Shown here: piece by piece, positions 34,819-43,099 of the stretch
Layout of the letters: every line of letters starts with the position of its first letter
Numbering within the stretch: position 1 is the first letter of the stretch
NCBI RefSeq assembly: GCF_001687325.1
Contig: NZ_LZRD01000006.1
Coordinates: 1-64,000, forward strand
Direction of reading: 5' to 3'
Length of the DNA stretch: 64,000 nucleotides
From: Streptomyces sp. PTY087I2
GTDB lineage: Bacteria; Actinomycetota; Actinomycetes; Streptomycetales; Streptomycetaceae
Position numbers and translations under genes: made by a program
The notes under the pieces: generated by a model
Told to the model about the DNA's origin: nothing
Database searches by the model: none
The model's input: only the letters and a program-made list of their open reading frames with translations

Positions 34819-35558
34819 TGCAGTTCCTGGTCGATGACGCGACGAAGACCGGCGTCCGAAATCAGCGCCCGTACCGCGCGCCAGGCATCACGGGTCGCAT
34901 CATTGAGCGAAGCGCCGGCCGACAGCGTGATCGTCTCGGCGGTCCACATACTGTCCGGACTCACCGGTGCTGCCGTGGAGGCTGTCCATTCTCTCCCGAC
35001 GAAGTCCGGGAGCCGGACGTACGAAGCCGCAGGACCAAAGCGCCCCCGCACCACAGGCACCAGCAGCACCCGCTCAGAACCAGCCCCTCCCGTATACCTG
35101 ACCGTCGTCATCAGAGGTGTGCCGGCGACGCCCTCGGCCCCGTGCACGACAAGTTCCAGACTGTACGCAGGCACGGTGTCCCCGTGCCTGCGCACGAGGA
35201 ACCGGGCGGTGCCGTCAGGGGACGATGCCTCCACCAGCACGGTGTCGCCTCCTGCAGCAGCCAGTCCGCCGACCATCGGAAGCTGCGGGAGAGGAAACCA
35301 GCCCGGAGCAAGTGGCTGAGTGCCTGACCGATCGGGCGTAGTCCTGGAAACGGTATGCCGGTTCCCGGTTGGTTCTTCTCGGAGGACAGGGTCGGCAGTG
35401 AGCGGTGCGGAGGGCAAGTCCGCACCAATGAACGAGGCCCATAGCCGCTGCCGCACTGTGTACCCTGCACGGGCGCGACTTCCTGTCCGGGAGCGGTGGG
35501 TAACAGTGCTACCGGTGAACGAGCGCCAGGAGCGCCGGGCGATCGCGCTGATCGTCAT
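34815..35558 (-). CDS. Unknown beta-rich protein, middle gene of the Lon-like/WD40 operon
   Basis: A 247-residue protein that I do not recognise. The N-terminal third is Arg/Ser-rich with a short motif RQRLWASFIGADLPSAPL. The second half alternates hydrophobic strands (DTVLVEASSP, ARFLVRRHG, YSLELVVHG, RVLLVPVVRG), suggesting a beta-sandwich, and ends with a helical stretch (RDAWRAVRALISDAGLRRVIDQEL). There is no signal peptide or membrane segment. It overlaps the gene on each side by four bases (ATGA and GTGA), so the three products are probably made in fixed ratio and work together. Confidence 0.7.
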   Translation of the reverse strand: MTISAIARRSWRSFTGSTVTHRSRTGSRARAGYTVRQRLWASFIGADLPSAPLTADPVLREEPTGNRHTVSRTTPDRSGTQPLAPGWFPLPQLPMVGGLAAAGGDTVLVEASSPDGTARFLVRRHGDTVPAYSLELVVHGAEGVAGTPLMTTVRYTGGAGSERVLLVPVVRGRFGPAASYVRLPDFVGREWTASTAAPVSPDSMWTAETITLSAGASLNDATRDAWRAVRALISDAGLRRVIDQELQ

Positions 35559-35968
35559 GACGGCACTTCCCCAGGGACAGGAGACGCTCCCCCGTGATCC
35601 GCTGGGGCCACGGGCGTTGCTGGCGGTGCTTCGCCGGGTGCGCGCAGAGCCTCGGCCGGTGTCGTCGCACGCCCGATCTGGGCCAGCAGTGCCGGCGCGG
35701 AAGCTCCCACGGCCACCGCTGCGTAGATACCGGTGACCTCCGTGTGGAGCAGCCATCCGGCTGCGCCTCCCAGGGCCACGCGCATGAGCGCGGCGAGCGA
35801 GTCCGCAAGTGGATCGACGAACCTGCCGAGCGGTGGGAGCGGTGTCTCTGACATCCGCGCTGAATGTCGAGCCTCTTGCCAGCTGCGTAATCGTCCGTAG
35901 GTGACGGCCGCTTCGGCGATCAGTCCACCGACCGCCCCGGACGCCACAGCCTCTATCCACGTCAGCAT
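35555..35968 (-). CDS. Small membrane protein, first gene of the Lon-like/WD40 operon
   Basis: A 137-residue protein with a hydrophobic N-terminal segment (about 4-25, IEAVASGAVGGLIAEAAVTYG), a charged stretch, then one or two further hydrophobic segments (about 58-98, ALMRVALGGAAGWLL and TGIYAAVAVGASAPALLA), and a Pro/Ala-rich tail of about 35 residues. The layout recalls small channel- or holin-like proteins, but no family is recognised. The ATG at 35968 has GGGGGCGGA upstream. Its stop overlaps the next start (ATGA). A promoter should lie in the AT-richer sequence just beyond 35985; TTGACC and TAATTA elements are present there but not at standard spacing. Confidence 0.7.
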   Translation of the reverse strand: MLTWIEAVASGAVGGLIAEAAVTYGRLRSWQEARHSARMSETPLPPLGRFVDPLADSLAALMRVALGGAAGWLLHTEVTGIYAAVAVGASAPALLAQIGRATTPAEALRAPGEAPPATPVAPADHGGASPVPGEVPS

Positions 35969-36574
35969 CAATCCGCCCCCAGCCGACCCAGTAATTACAC
36001 TGCCTGACGGTCAATTAGCCTACGCCCTCGGCGTGATCGCACCGATGGCGCAATCGGCAACGAGCTCGTCCAATTCGCTCCGCGGGAGCCGTAACCCGTT
36101 CGAGCTCCGACATCCCGCGCCTCTCTCGGCCTGGCGACACCGCACACGACGGATGGTAGACAGCCCCTCGCGACATGCGCAGCGGAACCTGAGAACCGCA
36201 CCAGTAGTCAGGGCTGCCCCTGAATTTGTCCTACCGCAGGCGTTCGGTAGGGGCGAGGTGGCGGTGACCTGGGCCTTGCAGGTCACCAGCTTCCCGGGCG
36301 GATCATGTCGTGCGGCGCTCTTTGATCACCATTGTCGACGTCCTGAGCCGCGACGCCGGGCAGACGTGTTCCACTGCGGACACCACGCTGCCTGCCCCTC
36401 GGGCGCGGAACGGGTCATTGCTGGGGTTGTGGCCTCAACGTGCCGGGGCCTGCACTCATCGGCGTTCACGTCCTCCACTTTGCGACGTGGAGCACGGTGT
36501 CTACAGGGCGGTCGTTGGTGGAGATGGTTTCATCGGACAGCTGCCGACCGCATAGCCATGAGGGTGATGGCGGT
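35969..36574. other. Unassigned island sequence upstream of the operon
   Basis: About 600 bases with no frame that shows coding character on either strand; the open frames are short or start without ribosome sites. Lower GC suggests decayed foreign DNA. It must contain the promoter of the membrane-protein gene at its left end. Confidence 0.4.
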
Positions 36575-37690
36575 TCAGGTGGTGAGGGTTGCTGAGGCCG
36601 AGGGCGGATTCGATGGAGTTGGGCTGGCAACGATGTGCCGCGCCCACTTGCTGTTCGTATGCCTCCAGACCAACTGATGAAATCTCAGTCTGGTGGGCCG
36701 GGCTTTGAACAGGACAAAGCGGACGTGTTTGCATGCCGTCTGGCGGCGTCTCCCTTGTGTCGGGAAGCGAGAGGCGCGACTACTCGCCCCGCAATATGAC
36801 CGCGAGCTTGTCGCCCAAGTCGTCTCCTGGCCCACAACTTCACTCGTCAGCGTGGCGATCTGCCCGAAGGTGGGTATGCAGAGATCCACGGCCGTCGATT
36901 TCCCTTTTGCCGCGGCCGCGGGTTGATCGATCTTCCTCTCAGCGCAGACGATGCTGACGCGGAGATGTTCGACTTCGTCGAGCCCCCGTTCAGCTTGATC
37001 CATCCAAGCGATGAGATTGTCGCGGGACCTCGACGACGAGGAGGAGACGTTGCGTCGGCCCGGCCGCTGGTGTCCACGGAGAATTTGCGCCGCGCGGTAT
37101 CGGCCAGCGGGCGAAGTGGCCGTTCTCGTCGGGACAGCTGGCCGTGGGGCCAGCCACCCAGAGTTCCACGCTCGTCGGTGTTCAGGTCCTCCAGCGCGTC
37201 TCCTCCAACCAGCAAGCCGATCGAAGAAGTTGTTCGCCGAGGCGGCGTGGCAGCGCACGTTCAGCTCCTGGAACCGGGTGGTGTGGTCGTCACCGAGACG
37301 GTGCTGGATCCGGCGCATGTGGTGCCAGGACGCACAGCCATGCGGGGTTCGCCGTTCGGCGAGGTCGGTGCAGGCCTGGACCGTCGCGGTGATCCATCGC
37401 TCCAGGGCGACCAGCTGTTCGTCGCGCGAGGTGAGTGCGCCGGTCGTGGCCAGGACACTCCGCAGGTGGGCCGGCACTCCCCGTGGGCAATTCGTCGAGA
37501 GCCTCGTGGGTCACGGGCCGCTCGTCGCGGGCTGCGAGTTCCAGGAGGCCGCGGGCCTTGGATCGGGAGGCCCAGGCGAAGGCGACGTCGGGCGCTCGGT
37601 ACTCGTCAACGCGTCGTCGAACGGGCCGAGTTCGGGGCGGTCAGCTCTTTCAGGCACTGAGAACCCAGGAGTGGTATCCGGAATCGACCT
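36575..37690 (-). pseudogene. Frameshifted site-specific integrase remnant
   Basis: Pieces of one protein appear in different minus-strand frames. About 37690-37610 gives LLGSQCLKELTAP and then GPFDDAL. Another frame at about 37608-37470 reads EYRAPDVAFAWASRSKARG, LLELAARDERP and VTHEALDELPTG. A third, from about 37450, reads RDEQLVALERWITATVQ and later ELNVRCHAASANNFFDRLAGW. These match my recollection of large Streptomyces site-specific integrase proteins in order. At least three frameshifts are needed to join them. Similarity fades toward 36575, where a catalytic domain should lie. Confidence 0.5.
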
Positions 37691-37917
37691 TCGAACGGAG
37701 CCAGCGAAGTCTCGAGGATCGCGGTCGTGGAGGCTGTCGTGCGTCTGGTGCTGGGAGAGGCAGGCCCCGACATCGCGGCTCGGCCCGGCGAGCGGAGCCC
37801 GGCGCAGAAGTTCAGAGAGATTTCCTTTGGCTGCCTCCGATCACCTCTGCTACCCAATCCCGCAGGTCACAGCGGATTCGTCGCCTATTGGCACAGGTCG
37901 AAGAGGGGCAGCGGAAA

Positions 37918-37928
37918 ACGTGCTGTTT
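37918..37928 (+). repeat. Right direct repeat of the island (candidate att core)
   Basis: ACGTGCTGTTT, identical to 31071-31081, 53 bases before the start of the importer operon. Confidence 0.45.
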
Positions 37929-37980
37929 AATTGCATGCTGTTCGCAACAACAGTCGATCTTGAACAGGGATGTGCAGAGT

Positions 37981-39606
37981 ATGACGGCCCGATCCATACG
38001 GGTGGCGGTCGCCGCCACACTGGCGACCGCCCTGTCCCTGACCGCGGCGGCCTGCTCGAACCCGGACAGCGCCAAGAGCGGATCCGGTTCGGGCTCCACC
38101 TCGGCCGTCGTCGGCATCGCCTACGAGCCCGACAGCCTGAGCCCGCTGCTCGGCTACGGCAAGGACGGCAACTCCAAGATCTTCGACGGGCTGCTGGCCC
38201 TGGACGCGGACATGAAGCTCCGCCCCGCCCTCGCCGCCGCGCTCCCCGAGGTCAGCGATGACGGGCTGACGTACACGTACAAGCTGCGTCAGGGCGTGAA
38301 GTTCAGCGACGGCAAGGCGTTCGGCGCCAAGGACGTCGTCTTCACCTACCGCACCATCCTCGACGAGAAGACCAACAACCCCTCCCGCACCGAGCTGGAC
38401 GCCGTCAAGGACGTCACGGCGAAGGGCGAGGACACGGTCGTCTTCACGCTCAAGTACCCCTACGCGCCCTTCGCCCAGCGCACCGTCCTGCCCATCGCCC
38501 CCGAGCACATCGCGGGCGAGCAGGACGTCAACTCCGGGGCCTTCACCACCAAGCCGATCGGCACCGGGCCCTACGTGCTCACCAAGTGGTCCAAGGGCGA
38601 GAAGCTCAGCTTCACCGCCAACCCCCACTACTGGGGCGGCGAACCCGAGGTGAAGAAGTTCACCATGGCGATCATCAAGGACGACGACGTGCGCGCCACC
38701 CGGCTGCGCTCCGGCGACCTCGACGGCGCGATCCTGCCGCCCAACCTCGCCAAGGGCTTCGCGAACGACAAGGGCAAGAAGACCTACGCGGCGACCAGCT
38801 ACGACTACCGCACGGTGACGCTCCCGACCAACAACAAGGTCGCGGGCGACACCGCCGTGCGCCGCGCCCTCGATGTGGCGGTCGACCGGCAGACGATGGT
38901 CGACGCCATCCTCAACGGCAGCGGCAAGCCCGCCTACGGCCCCGTCCCCACCGACAGCGAGTGGTTCACCAAGGGCACCGAGCGCACCCACGACCTGGCC
39001 GCCGCGAAGAAGATCCTGGACGAGGCCGGATGGAAGCCCGGCAAGGACGGCATCCGGGTCAAGGACGGTGTGCGCGCCACCTTCCCCCTCTGGTACCTCA
39101 GCGGTGACAAGCTCCGCCAGGAGCACGCCCTCGCCTACGCCTCCGACGCCAAGAAGGCGGGCATCGACATCCGCACCGAGGCCGGGACCTGGGAGGTCAT
39201 CGAGCCCCGCATGAAGCACGACGCGGTGCTCGCGGGCGGCGGCTCCCCGGCCGACCCCGACTTCGACCAGTACACCCTGCTCAAGTCCTCCCTCGCGGGC
39301 GACGGCTTCAACAACATGGCCTGGTACGACAACAAGGCCGTCGACGCCGCGATCGAGGCGGGCCGCAGGAGCGGCGACAAGGCCGAGCGGAAGAAGGCGT
39401 ACGACACCGTCCAGCGCGAGCTGGTGAAGAACCCGGGCTACACCTTCCTCACCCACATCGACCACCTCTACGTCGTCGACGACCGCTTCGGCGCCCTCAC
39501 CACCCAGGTCGAGCCGCACGACCACGGGCTGGCCTCCGGACCCTGGTGGAACGTCGAGAAGTGGTCCACCGAGAACGCCGGGGACACCGGGGACGCGAAG
39601 AAGTGA
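37981..39606 (+). CDS. ABC importer substrate-binding lipoprotein (family 5, peptide/nickel type)
   Basis: A 541-residue exported lipoprotein: signal peptide ending in the lipobox LTAAAC, then a Ser/Gly linker and the solute-binding fold. Landmarks are YEPDSLSPLLGYG, EVSDDGLTYTYKLRQGVKFSDG, FTTKPIGTGPYVLTKWSKGE and AVRRALDVAVDRQTMVDAILNG. It captures oligopeptides, nickel chelates or similar ligands and delivers them to the two permeases. The ATG at 37981 gives the correct signal; longer in-frame starts run into island debris. It is the first of five genes with overlapping junctions. Confidence 0.93.
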   Translation: MTARSIRVAVAATLATALSLTAAACSNPDSAKSGSGSGSTSAVVGIAYEPDSLSPLLGYGKDGNSKIFDGLLALDADMKLRPALAAALPEVSDDGLTYTYKLRQGVKFSDGKAFGAKDVVFTYRTILDEKTNNPSRTELDAVKDVTAKGEDTVVFTLKYPYAPFAQRTVLPIAPEHIAGEQDVNSGAFTTKPIGTGPYVLTKWSKGEKLSFTANPHYWGGEPEVKKFTMAIIKDDDVRATRLRSGDLDGAILPPNLAKGFANDKGKKTYAATSYDYRTVTLPTNNKVAGDTAVRRALDVAVDRQTMVDAILNGSGKPAYGPVPTDSEWFTKGTERTHDLAAAKKILDEAGWKPGKDGIRVKDGVRATFPLWYLSGDKLRQEHALAYASDAKKAGIDIRTEAGTWEVIEPRMKHDAVLAGGGSPADPDFDQYTLLKSSLAGDGFNNMAWYDNKAVDAAIEAGRRSGDKAERKKAYDTVQRELVKNPGYTFLTHIDHLYVVDDRFGALTTQVEPHDHGLASGPWWNVEKWSTENAGDTGDAKK

Positions 39607-40595
39607 GCCGCCGCCTCCCCTGGGGGCCGATGGCGCGGATGGCGGGACGGCGGGCCCTGTTCGCCGTCCCCGTCCTCGGCGTCGTCACCTTCGGCGTGTT
39701 CGCCGTCGCCGCCGCGTCCCCCTTCGACCCGGTCAAGGCCTACGCGGGCACCGCCGGGCTCACCGCGTCGCAGGAGAACCTCGACCAGCTGCGGGCCAAC
39801 CTCGGCGTCGACCAGCCGCTCGTCGCCCGCTGGTGGGACTGGCTGACCTCCGCCCTCCGGGGTGACCTCGGCGACTCCAGCGTGATGCGCCAGCCCGTCG
39901 CCGACGTCATCGCCGAACGCATGGGCTGGTCCGTCCTGCTCGCCGCCACCGCCTTCCTGATCGCGATCCTCCTCGGCACCGGACTCGGCGTCCTCGCCGC
40001 CCGCAGGCCCGGCGGCTGGCTCGACCGGTGCGTCAGCTCCGTCGCGTACACCCTGGAAGCCGCCCCCGCCTTCTGGCTCGGGCTGCTCGCCATCTGGTTC
40101 TTCGCCCTGAAGCTCGACGTCCTGCCGGCGGGCGGGCTCACCGACGCCGCCAGCGACGTCGTCACCTTCGGCCAGGTCGCCTCCCACCTGGTGCTGCCCG
40201 CCGCCGTCCTCGGCATCTCCCAGCTGCCGTGGTTCTTCCTGTACGTACGCCAAGGGGTCGCCGACGCGCTGGCCGAGGACCCGGTCCGCGGCGCCCGCGC
40301 CCGGGGACTGAGCGAGCGCACCGTGCTCATCGGCCACGCCCTGCGCTCCGGGATGCTGCCGATGCTCACCCTCATCGGCTCCCGCGTCCCCGAACTCATC
40401 ACCGGCGCGCTGCTCGTCGAGACGGTCTTCAGCTGGCCCGGCATCGCCGCCGCCACCGTCCAGGCCGCCACCTCGGTGGACTTCTCCCTGCTCGCCGCGC
40501 TCACCGTGCTCGCCACCGCCGCCGTCCTGCTCGGCAACCTGCTCTCCGACCTCCTCTACGGACTCGCCGACCCCCGGGTGGCCTTCGATGGCTGA
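39603..40595 (+). CDS. ABC importer permease 1 (DppB-like)
   Basis: A 330-residue inner-membrane permease with about six helices. It has the DppB-family N-terminal segment (FAVPVLGVVTFGVFAVAAASPFDP), NLGVDQPLVARWWDWL and the EAA-type loop GARARGLSERTVLIGHALRSG that contacts the ATPases. GTG 39603 overlaps the binding-protein stop, so translation is coupled. Confidence 0.92.
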   Translation: MSRRLPWGPMARMAGRRALFAVPVLGVVTFGVFAVAAASPFDPVKAYAGTAGLTASQENLDQLRANLGVDQPLVARWWDWLTSALRGDLGDSSVMRQPVADVIAERMGWSVLLAATAFLIAILLGTGLGVLAARRPGGWLDRCVSSVAYTLEAAPAFWLGLLAIWFFALKLDVLPAGGLTDAASDVVTFGQVASHLVLPAAVLGISQLPWFFLYVRQGVADALAEDPVRGARARGLSERTVLIGHALRSGMLPMLTLIGSRVPELITGALLVETVFSWPGIAAATVQAATSVDFSLLAALTVLATAAVLLGNLLSDLLYGLADPRVAFDG

Positions 40596-41445
40596 GACCG
40601 CACTTGCCCAGCCGGGGCGCACCACTCGCCGCGTCCGGGTCGTCACCTCGGCGGTGATCGTCACCGCCGTCGCGCTCGCCGTCCTCGTCGTCCCGCCGCT
40701 GGCCCAGCTCGACCAGCAGGCCGTCGACCTGGCCAACAAACTCGACCCGCCGTCCCTCGCCCACCCCTTCGGCACCGACGACGTCGGCCGCGACCTCCTG
40801 CTCCGCTGCGTCTACGGCCTGCGCGTCTCCCTGCTCGTCGGTCTCGTCGCCGCCCTCACCGCCACCGTCATCGGCACCGCGATCGGCGCGCTCGCCGGGG
40901 CGTTCAGCGGCTGGGTGGACCGGATCGTGATGCGGGTCGTCGACACCCTGTCCTCCATCCCGCACCTGCTGCTCGGCATCTTCATCGTCGCGATGTTCCG
41001 GCCCGGCGTCTGGCCGGTCATCATCTCGGTGGCCCTCACCCACTGGATCTCCACCGCCCGGATCGTCCGCTCCGAAGTGCTCTCGCTGCGCTCGCGCCCC
41101 TTCATCGACGCGGCCGTCTCCGGCGGCGCCTCCCGCACCCGGGTCATCGTCCGCCATCTGCTGCCCGGCGTGCTGCCGCAGGCGGGACTCGCGGCGGTGC
41201 TCATGGTGCCGCACGCCATGTGGCACGAGTCCGCGCTGTCCTTCCTCGGGCTCGGCCTCCCGGCCCACCAGGCCAGCCTCGGCAACCTCGTCCAGTCCGC
41301 GCGCGGTTCGCTGCTCGCCGGGGACTGGTGGCCCACCCTCTTCCCCGGCCTCTTCCTGATCATCCCGACCCTCGCGCTCGCGGGACTCGCCGGAGCCTGG
41401 CGCGACCGGATCAACCCGCGCCGGAAATCGGAGCTGATGCTGTGA
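40588..41445 (+). CDS. ABC importer permease 2 (DppC-like)
   Basis: A 285-residue permease partner. It has an N-terminal helix, then HPFGTDDVGRDLLLRCVYGLR (the DppC hallmark), further helices, and the EAA loop AAVSGGASRTRVIVRHLLPG. It pairs with permease 1 to form the channel. It overlaps the preceding gene by eight bases and the next by four. Confidence 0.92.
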   Translation: MAETALAQPGRTTRRVRVVTSAVIVTAVALAVLVVPPLAQLDQQAVDLANKLDPPSLAHPFGTDDVGRDLLLRCVYGLRVSLLVGLVAALTATVIGTAIGALAGAFSGWVDRIVMRVVDTLSSIPHLLLGIFIVAMFRPGVWPVIISVALTHWISTARIVRSEVLSLRSRPFIDAAVSGGASRTRVIVRHLLPGVLPQAGLAAVLMVPHAMWHESALSFLGLGLPAHQASLGNLVQSARGSLLAGDWWPTLFPGLFLIIPTLALAGLAGAWRDRINPRRKSELML

Positions 41446-42428
41446 CCGCCGAGCCCCCTGTCCTGGACGTCCGGGACCTCTCCGTCCGCTTCCGCATGCG
41501 CGGCGGCCGGGACATCGCCGCCGTCACCGACGCCCGCTTCTCCGTCGCACCCGGGGAGTGCCTGGCCCTGGTCGGCGAGAGCGGCTGCGGCAAGTCCGTC
41601 CTGGCCTCCGCCCTGCTCGGCCTGCTGCCCGCCAACGCGGCCACCACCGGCAGCGCGCTGCTCGGCGGGGACACGGATCTGCTCACCGCCGGCGAACGCA
41701 CCCTCGCCCGCACCGTACGGGGACGGCGCATCGGCCTCGTACCGCAGAGTCCGGCCGCCCACCTCACGCCCGTGCGCACCGTCCGGGCCCAGCTGGAGGA
41801 GAGCCTGCGCGAGCTGACCGGGGCGCGGGGCGGCGAGCTGCCGAAGGCCGCCGTGGCGGCCGCCGCCCGCGCCTCGTTCCCCGAGGGCCACCTCGACCGC
41901 TACCCGCACGAACTCTCCGGCGGCCTCGCCCAGCGCGCCGCGACCGCCCTCGCCCTGATCGGCGACGCCCCGCTGCTGCTCGCCGACGAACCGACCACCG
42001 GACTCGACCGGGACCTCGTCGAGCGGACCGTGGACGAACTGCGCCGCCACACCGACGGGGGCCGGGCGCTGCTGATCATCACCCACGACCTGGCCGCCGC
42101 CGAACGCATCGCCGACCGGGTCGCCGTCATGTACGCGGGCCGGATCGTCGAGATCGCGGACGCGGAGACCTTCTTCGGCGCACCCGGCCCCCGCCACCCG
42201 TACGCCAAGGGGCTGCTGGACGCCCTGCCCGAGCGGGAGTTCACCCCGATCCCCGGGATGCCGCCGGAGCTGGGGGCGCTGCCCGACGGCTGCGCCTTCG
42301 CCGACCGCTGCGCGTACGCCGATGCCCGCTGCACCGGCGAACGCCCGGCCTTCACGGCGGGCCTGGCCTGTCACCACGCGCCGGCGGGCCGGGCGCCCTC
42401 CCTGTCGAAGGAGTCCGCCGATGCTTGA
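41442..42428 (+). CDS. ABC importer ATPase 1 (DppD-like)
   Basis: A 328-residue ATPase with Walker A GESGCGKS, Q-loop VPQSPAAHLTP, signature LSGGLAQRAA, Walker B LLLADEPTTGLD, switch His in ITHDLAAAE, and the C-terminal oligopeptide-transporter extension with the Cys-containing CAFADRCAYADARC segment. In DppD relatives this Cys cluster can hold an iron-sulfur centre. The signature differs slightly from the usual LSGGMRQR. GTG 41442 overlaps the previous stop. Confidence 0.92.
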   Translation: MTAEPPVLDVRDLSVRFRMRGGRDIAAVTDARFSVAPGECLALVGESGCGKSVLASALLGLLPANAATTGSALLGGDTDLLTAGERTLARTVRGRRIGLVPQSPAAHLTPVRTVRAQLEESLRELTGARGGELPKAAVAAAARASFPEGHLDRYPHELSGGLAQRAATALALIGDAPLLLADEPTTGLDRDLVERTVDELRRHTDGGRALLIITHDLAAAERIADRVAVMYAGRIVEIADAETFFGAPGPRHPYAKGLLDALPEREFTPIPGMPPELGALPDGCAFADRCAYADARCTGERPAFTAGLACHHAPAGRAPSLSKESADA

Positions 42429-43095
42429 GCTGACCCGGATCACCGCCGGCTACGACCGCCGCGACCCCGTCGTCCGCGAGGTGTCGCTGCGCGTCGCGGC
42501 GGGCGAGGCGGTCGGGCTGCTGGGCCCCAGCGGCTGCGGCAAGTCCACCCTGGCGAAGGTCGCCGCCCTCCTGCACCGCCCGGACGCCGGAACCATGACC
42601 CTCGACGGCACGGTGATACGCGGCTGGCGGCACCGGGCCCCGCGCGAGCAGCGCACCGCCGTCGGCGTGGTCTTCCAGCAGCCCCGGCTCTCCGCCGACC
42701 CCCGCCTCAGCCTGCGCGAACTGATCGCCCAGCCCCTGCGGTCCACCGGCCGCCGCCGCGACGTCCCCGAGCGGGTGGCGGAACTGGCCCCGCTGGTCGG
42801 CCTCTCCGCCGAACTGCTGGAGCGCCGCCCGCACGCGGTGAGCGACGGGCAGCTCCAGCGGGCCTGCCTCGCCCGGGCCCTGGTGCTGCGGCCCCGGCTG
42901 CTGATCTGCGACGAGATGACCGCGATGCTCGACGCGTCCACCACGGCAGCCCTCGTCGCCGTCGTCGAGCGCTACCGCGCCGAGTCCGGCGCGTCCCTGC
43001 TGGCCGTCGGCCACGACCGGGTGCTGCTGGAGCGCTGGTGCGACCGTACGGTCCGCTGGGGCGAGCGCCACACCGAAAAGGCACCGGCCGCGTGA
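42421..43095 (+). CDS. ABC importer ATPase 2 (DppF-like, short)
   Basis: A 224-residue ATPase with Walker A GPSGCGKST, Q-loop VFQQPRLSADPRLS, a degenerate signature VSDGQLQRACLARAL in place of LSGGQ, and Walker B LLICDEMTAMLD. It lacks the C-terminal extension of typical DppF proteins, ending about 100 residues early. The operon stops here, five bases before the convergent beta-lactamase gene. Confidence 0.9.
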   Translation: MLELTRITAGYDRRDPVVREVSLRVAAGEAVGLLGPSGCGKSTLAKVAALLHRPDAGTMTLDGTVIRGWRHRAPREQRTAVGVVFQQPRLSADPRLSLRELIAQPLRSTGRRRDVPERVAELAPLVGLSAELLERRPHAVSDGQLQRACLARALVLRPRLLICDEMTAMLDASTTAALVAVVERYRAESGASLLAVGHDRVLLERWCDRTVRWGERHTEKAPAA

Positions 43096-43099
43096 GCCG

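Larger units (their letters stand above)
31071..37928. mobile_element. Probable genomic island carrying the Lon-like/WD40 operon
   Basis: A 6.9-kb segment flanked by the 11-bp direct repeat ACGTGCTGTTT. It starts immediately after a terminator and ends in the promoter region of an unrelated importer operon. Base and codon usage are visibly less GC3-biased than in flanking genes. It holds an intact three-gene minus-strand operon, integrase debris near its right end, and about 600 bases of unassigned sequence. The 31082-31287 stretch between the left repeat and the WD40 gene has no supportable gene. Boundaries and mobility are inferred. Confidence 0.5.

Noticed and set aside
35901..36677. A 258-codon plus-strand frame in the island
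   Set aside because: It overlaps the start of the small membrane-protein gene, has no ribosome site, no domain pattern and mixed low-complexity composition.
37938..37953. CTGTT-N6-AACAG palindrome before the importer operon as an operator
   Set aside because: It is short and adjoins the island edge; with no promoter boxes at standard spacing it cannot be supported as a site.
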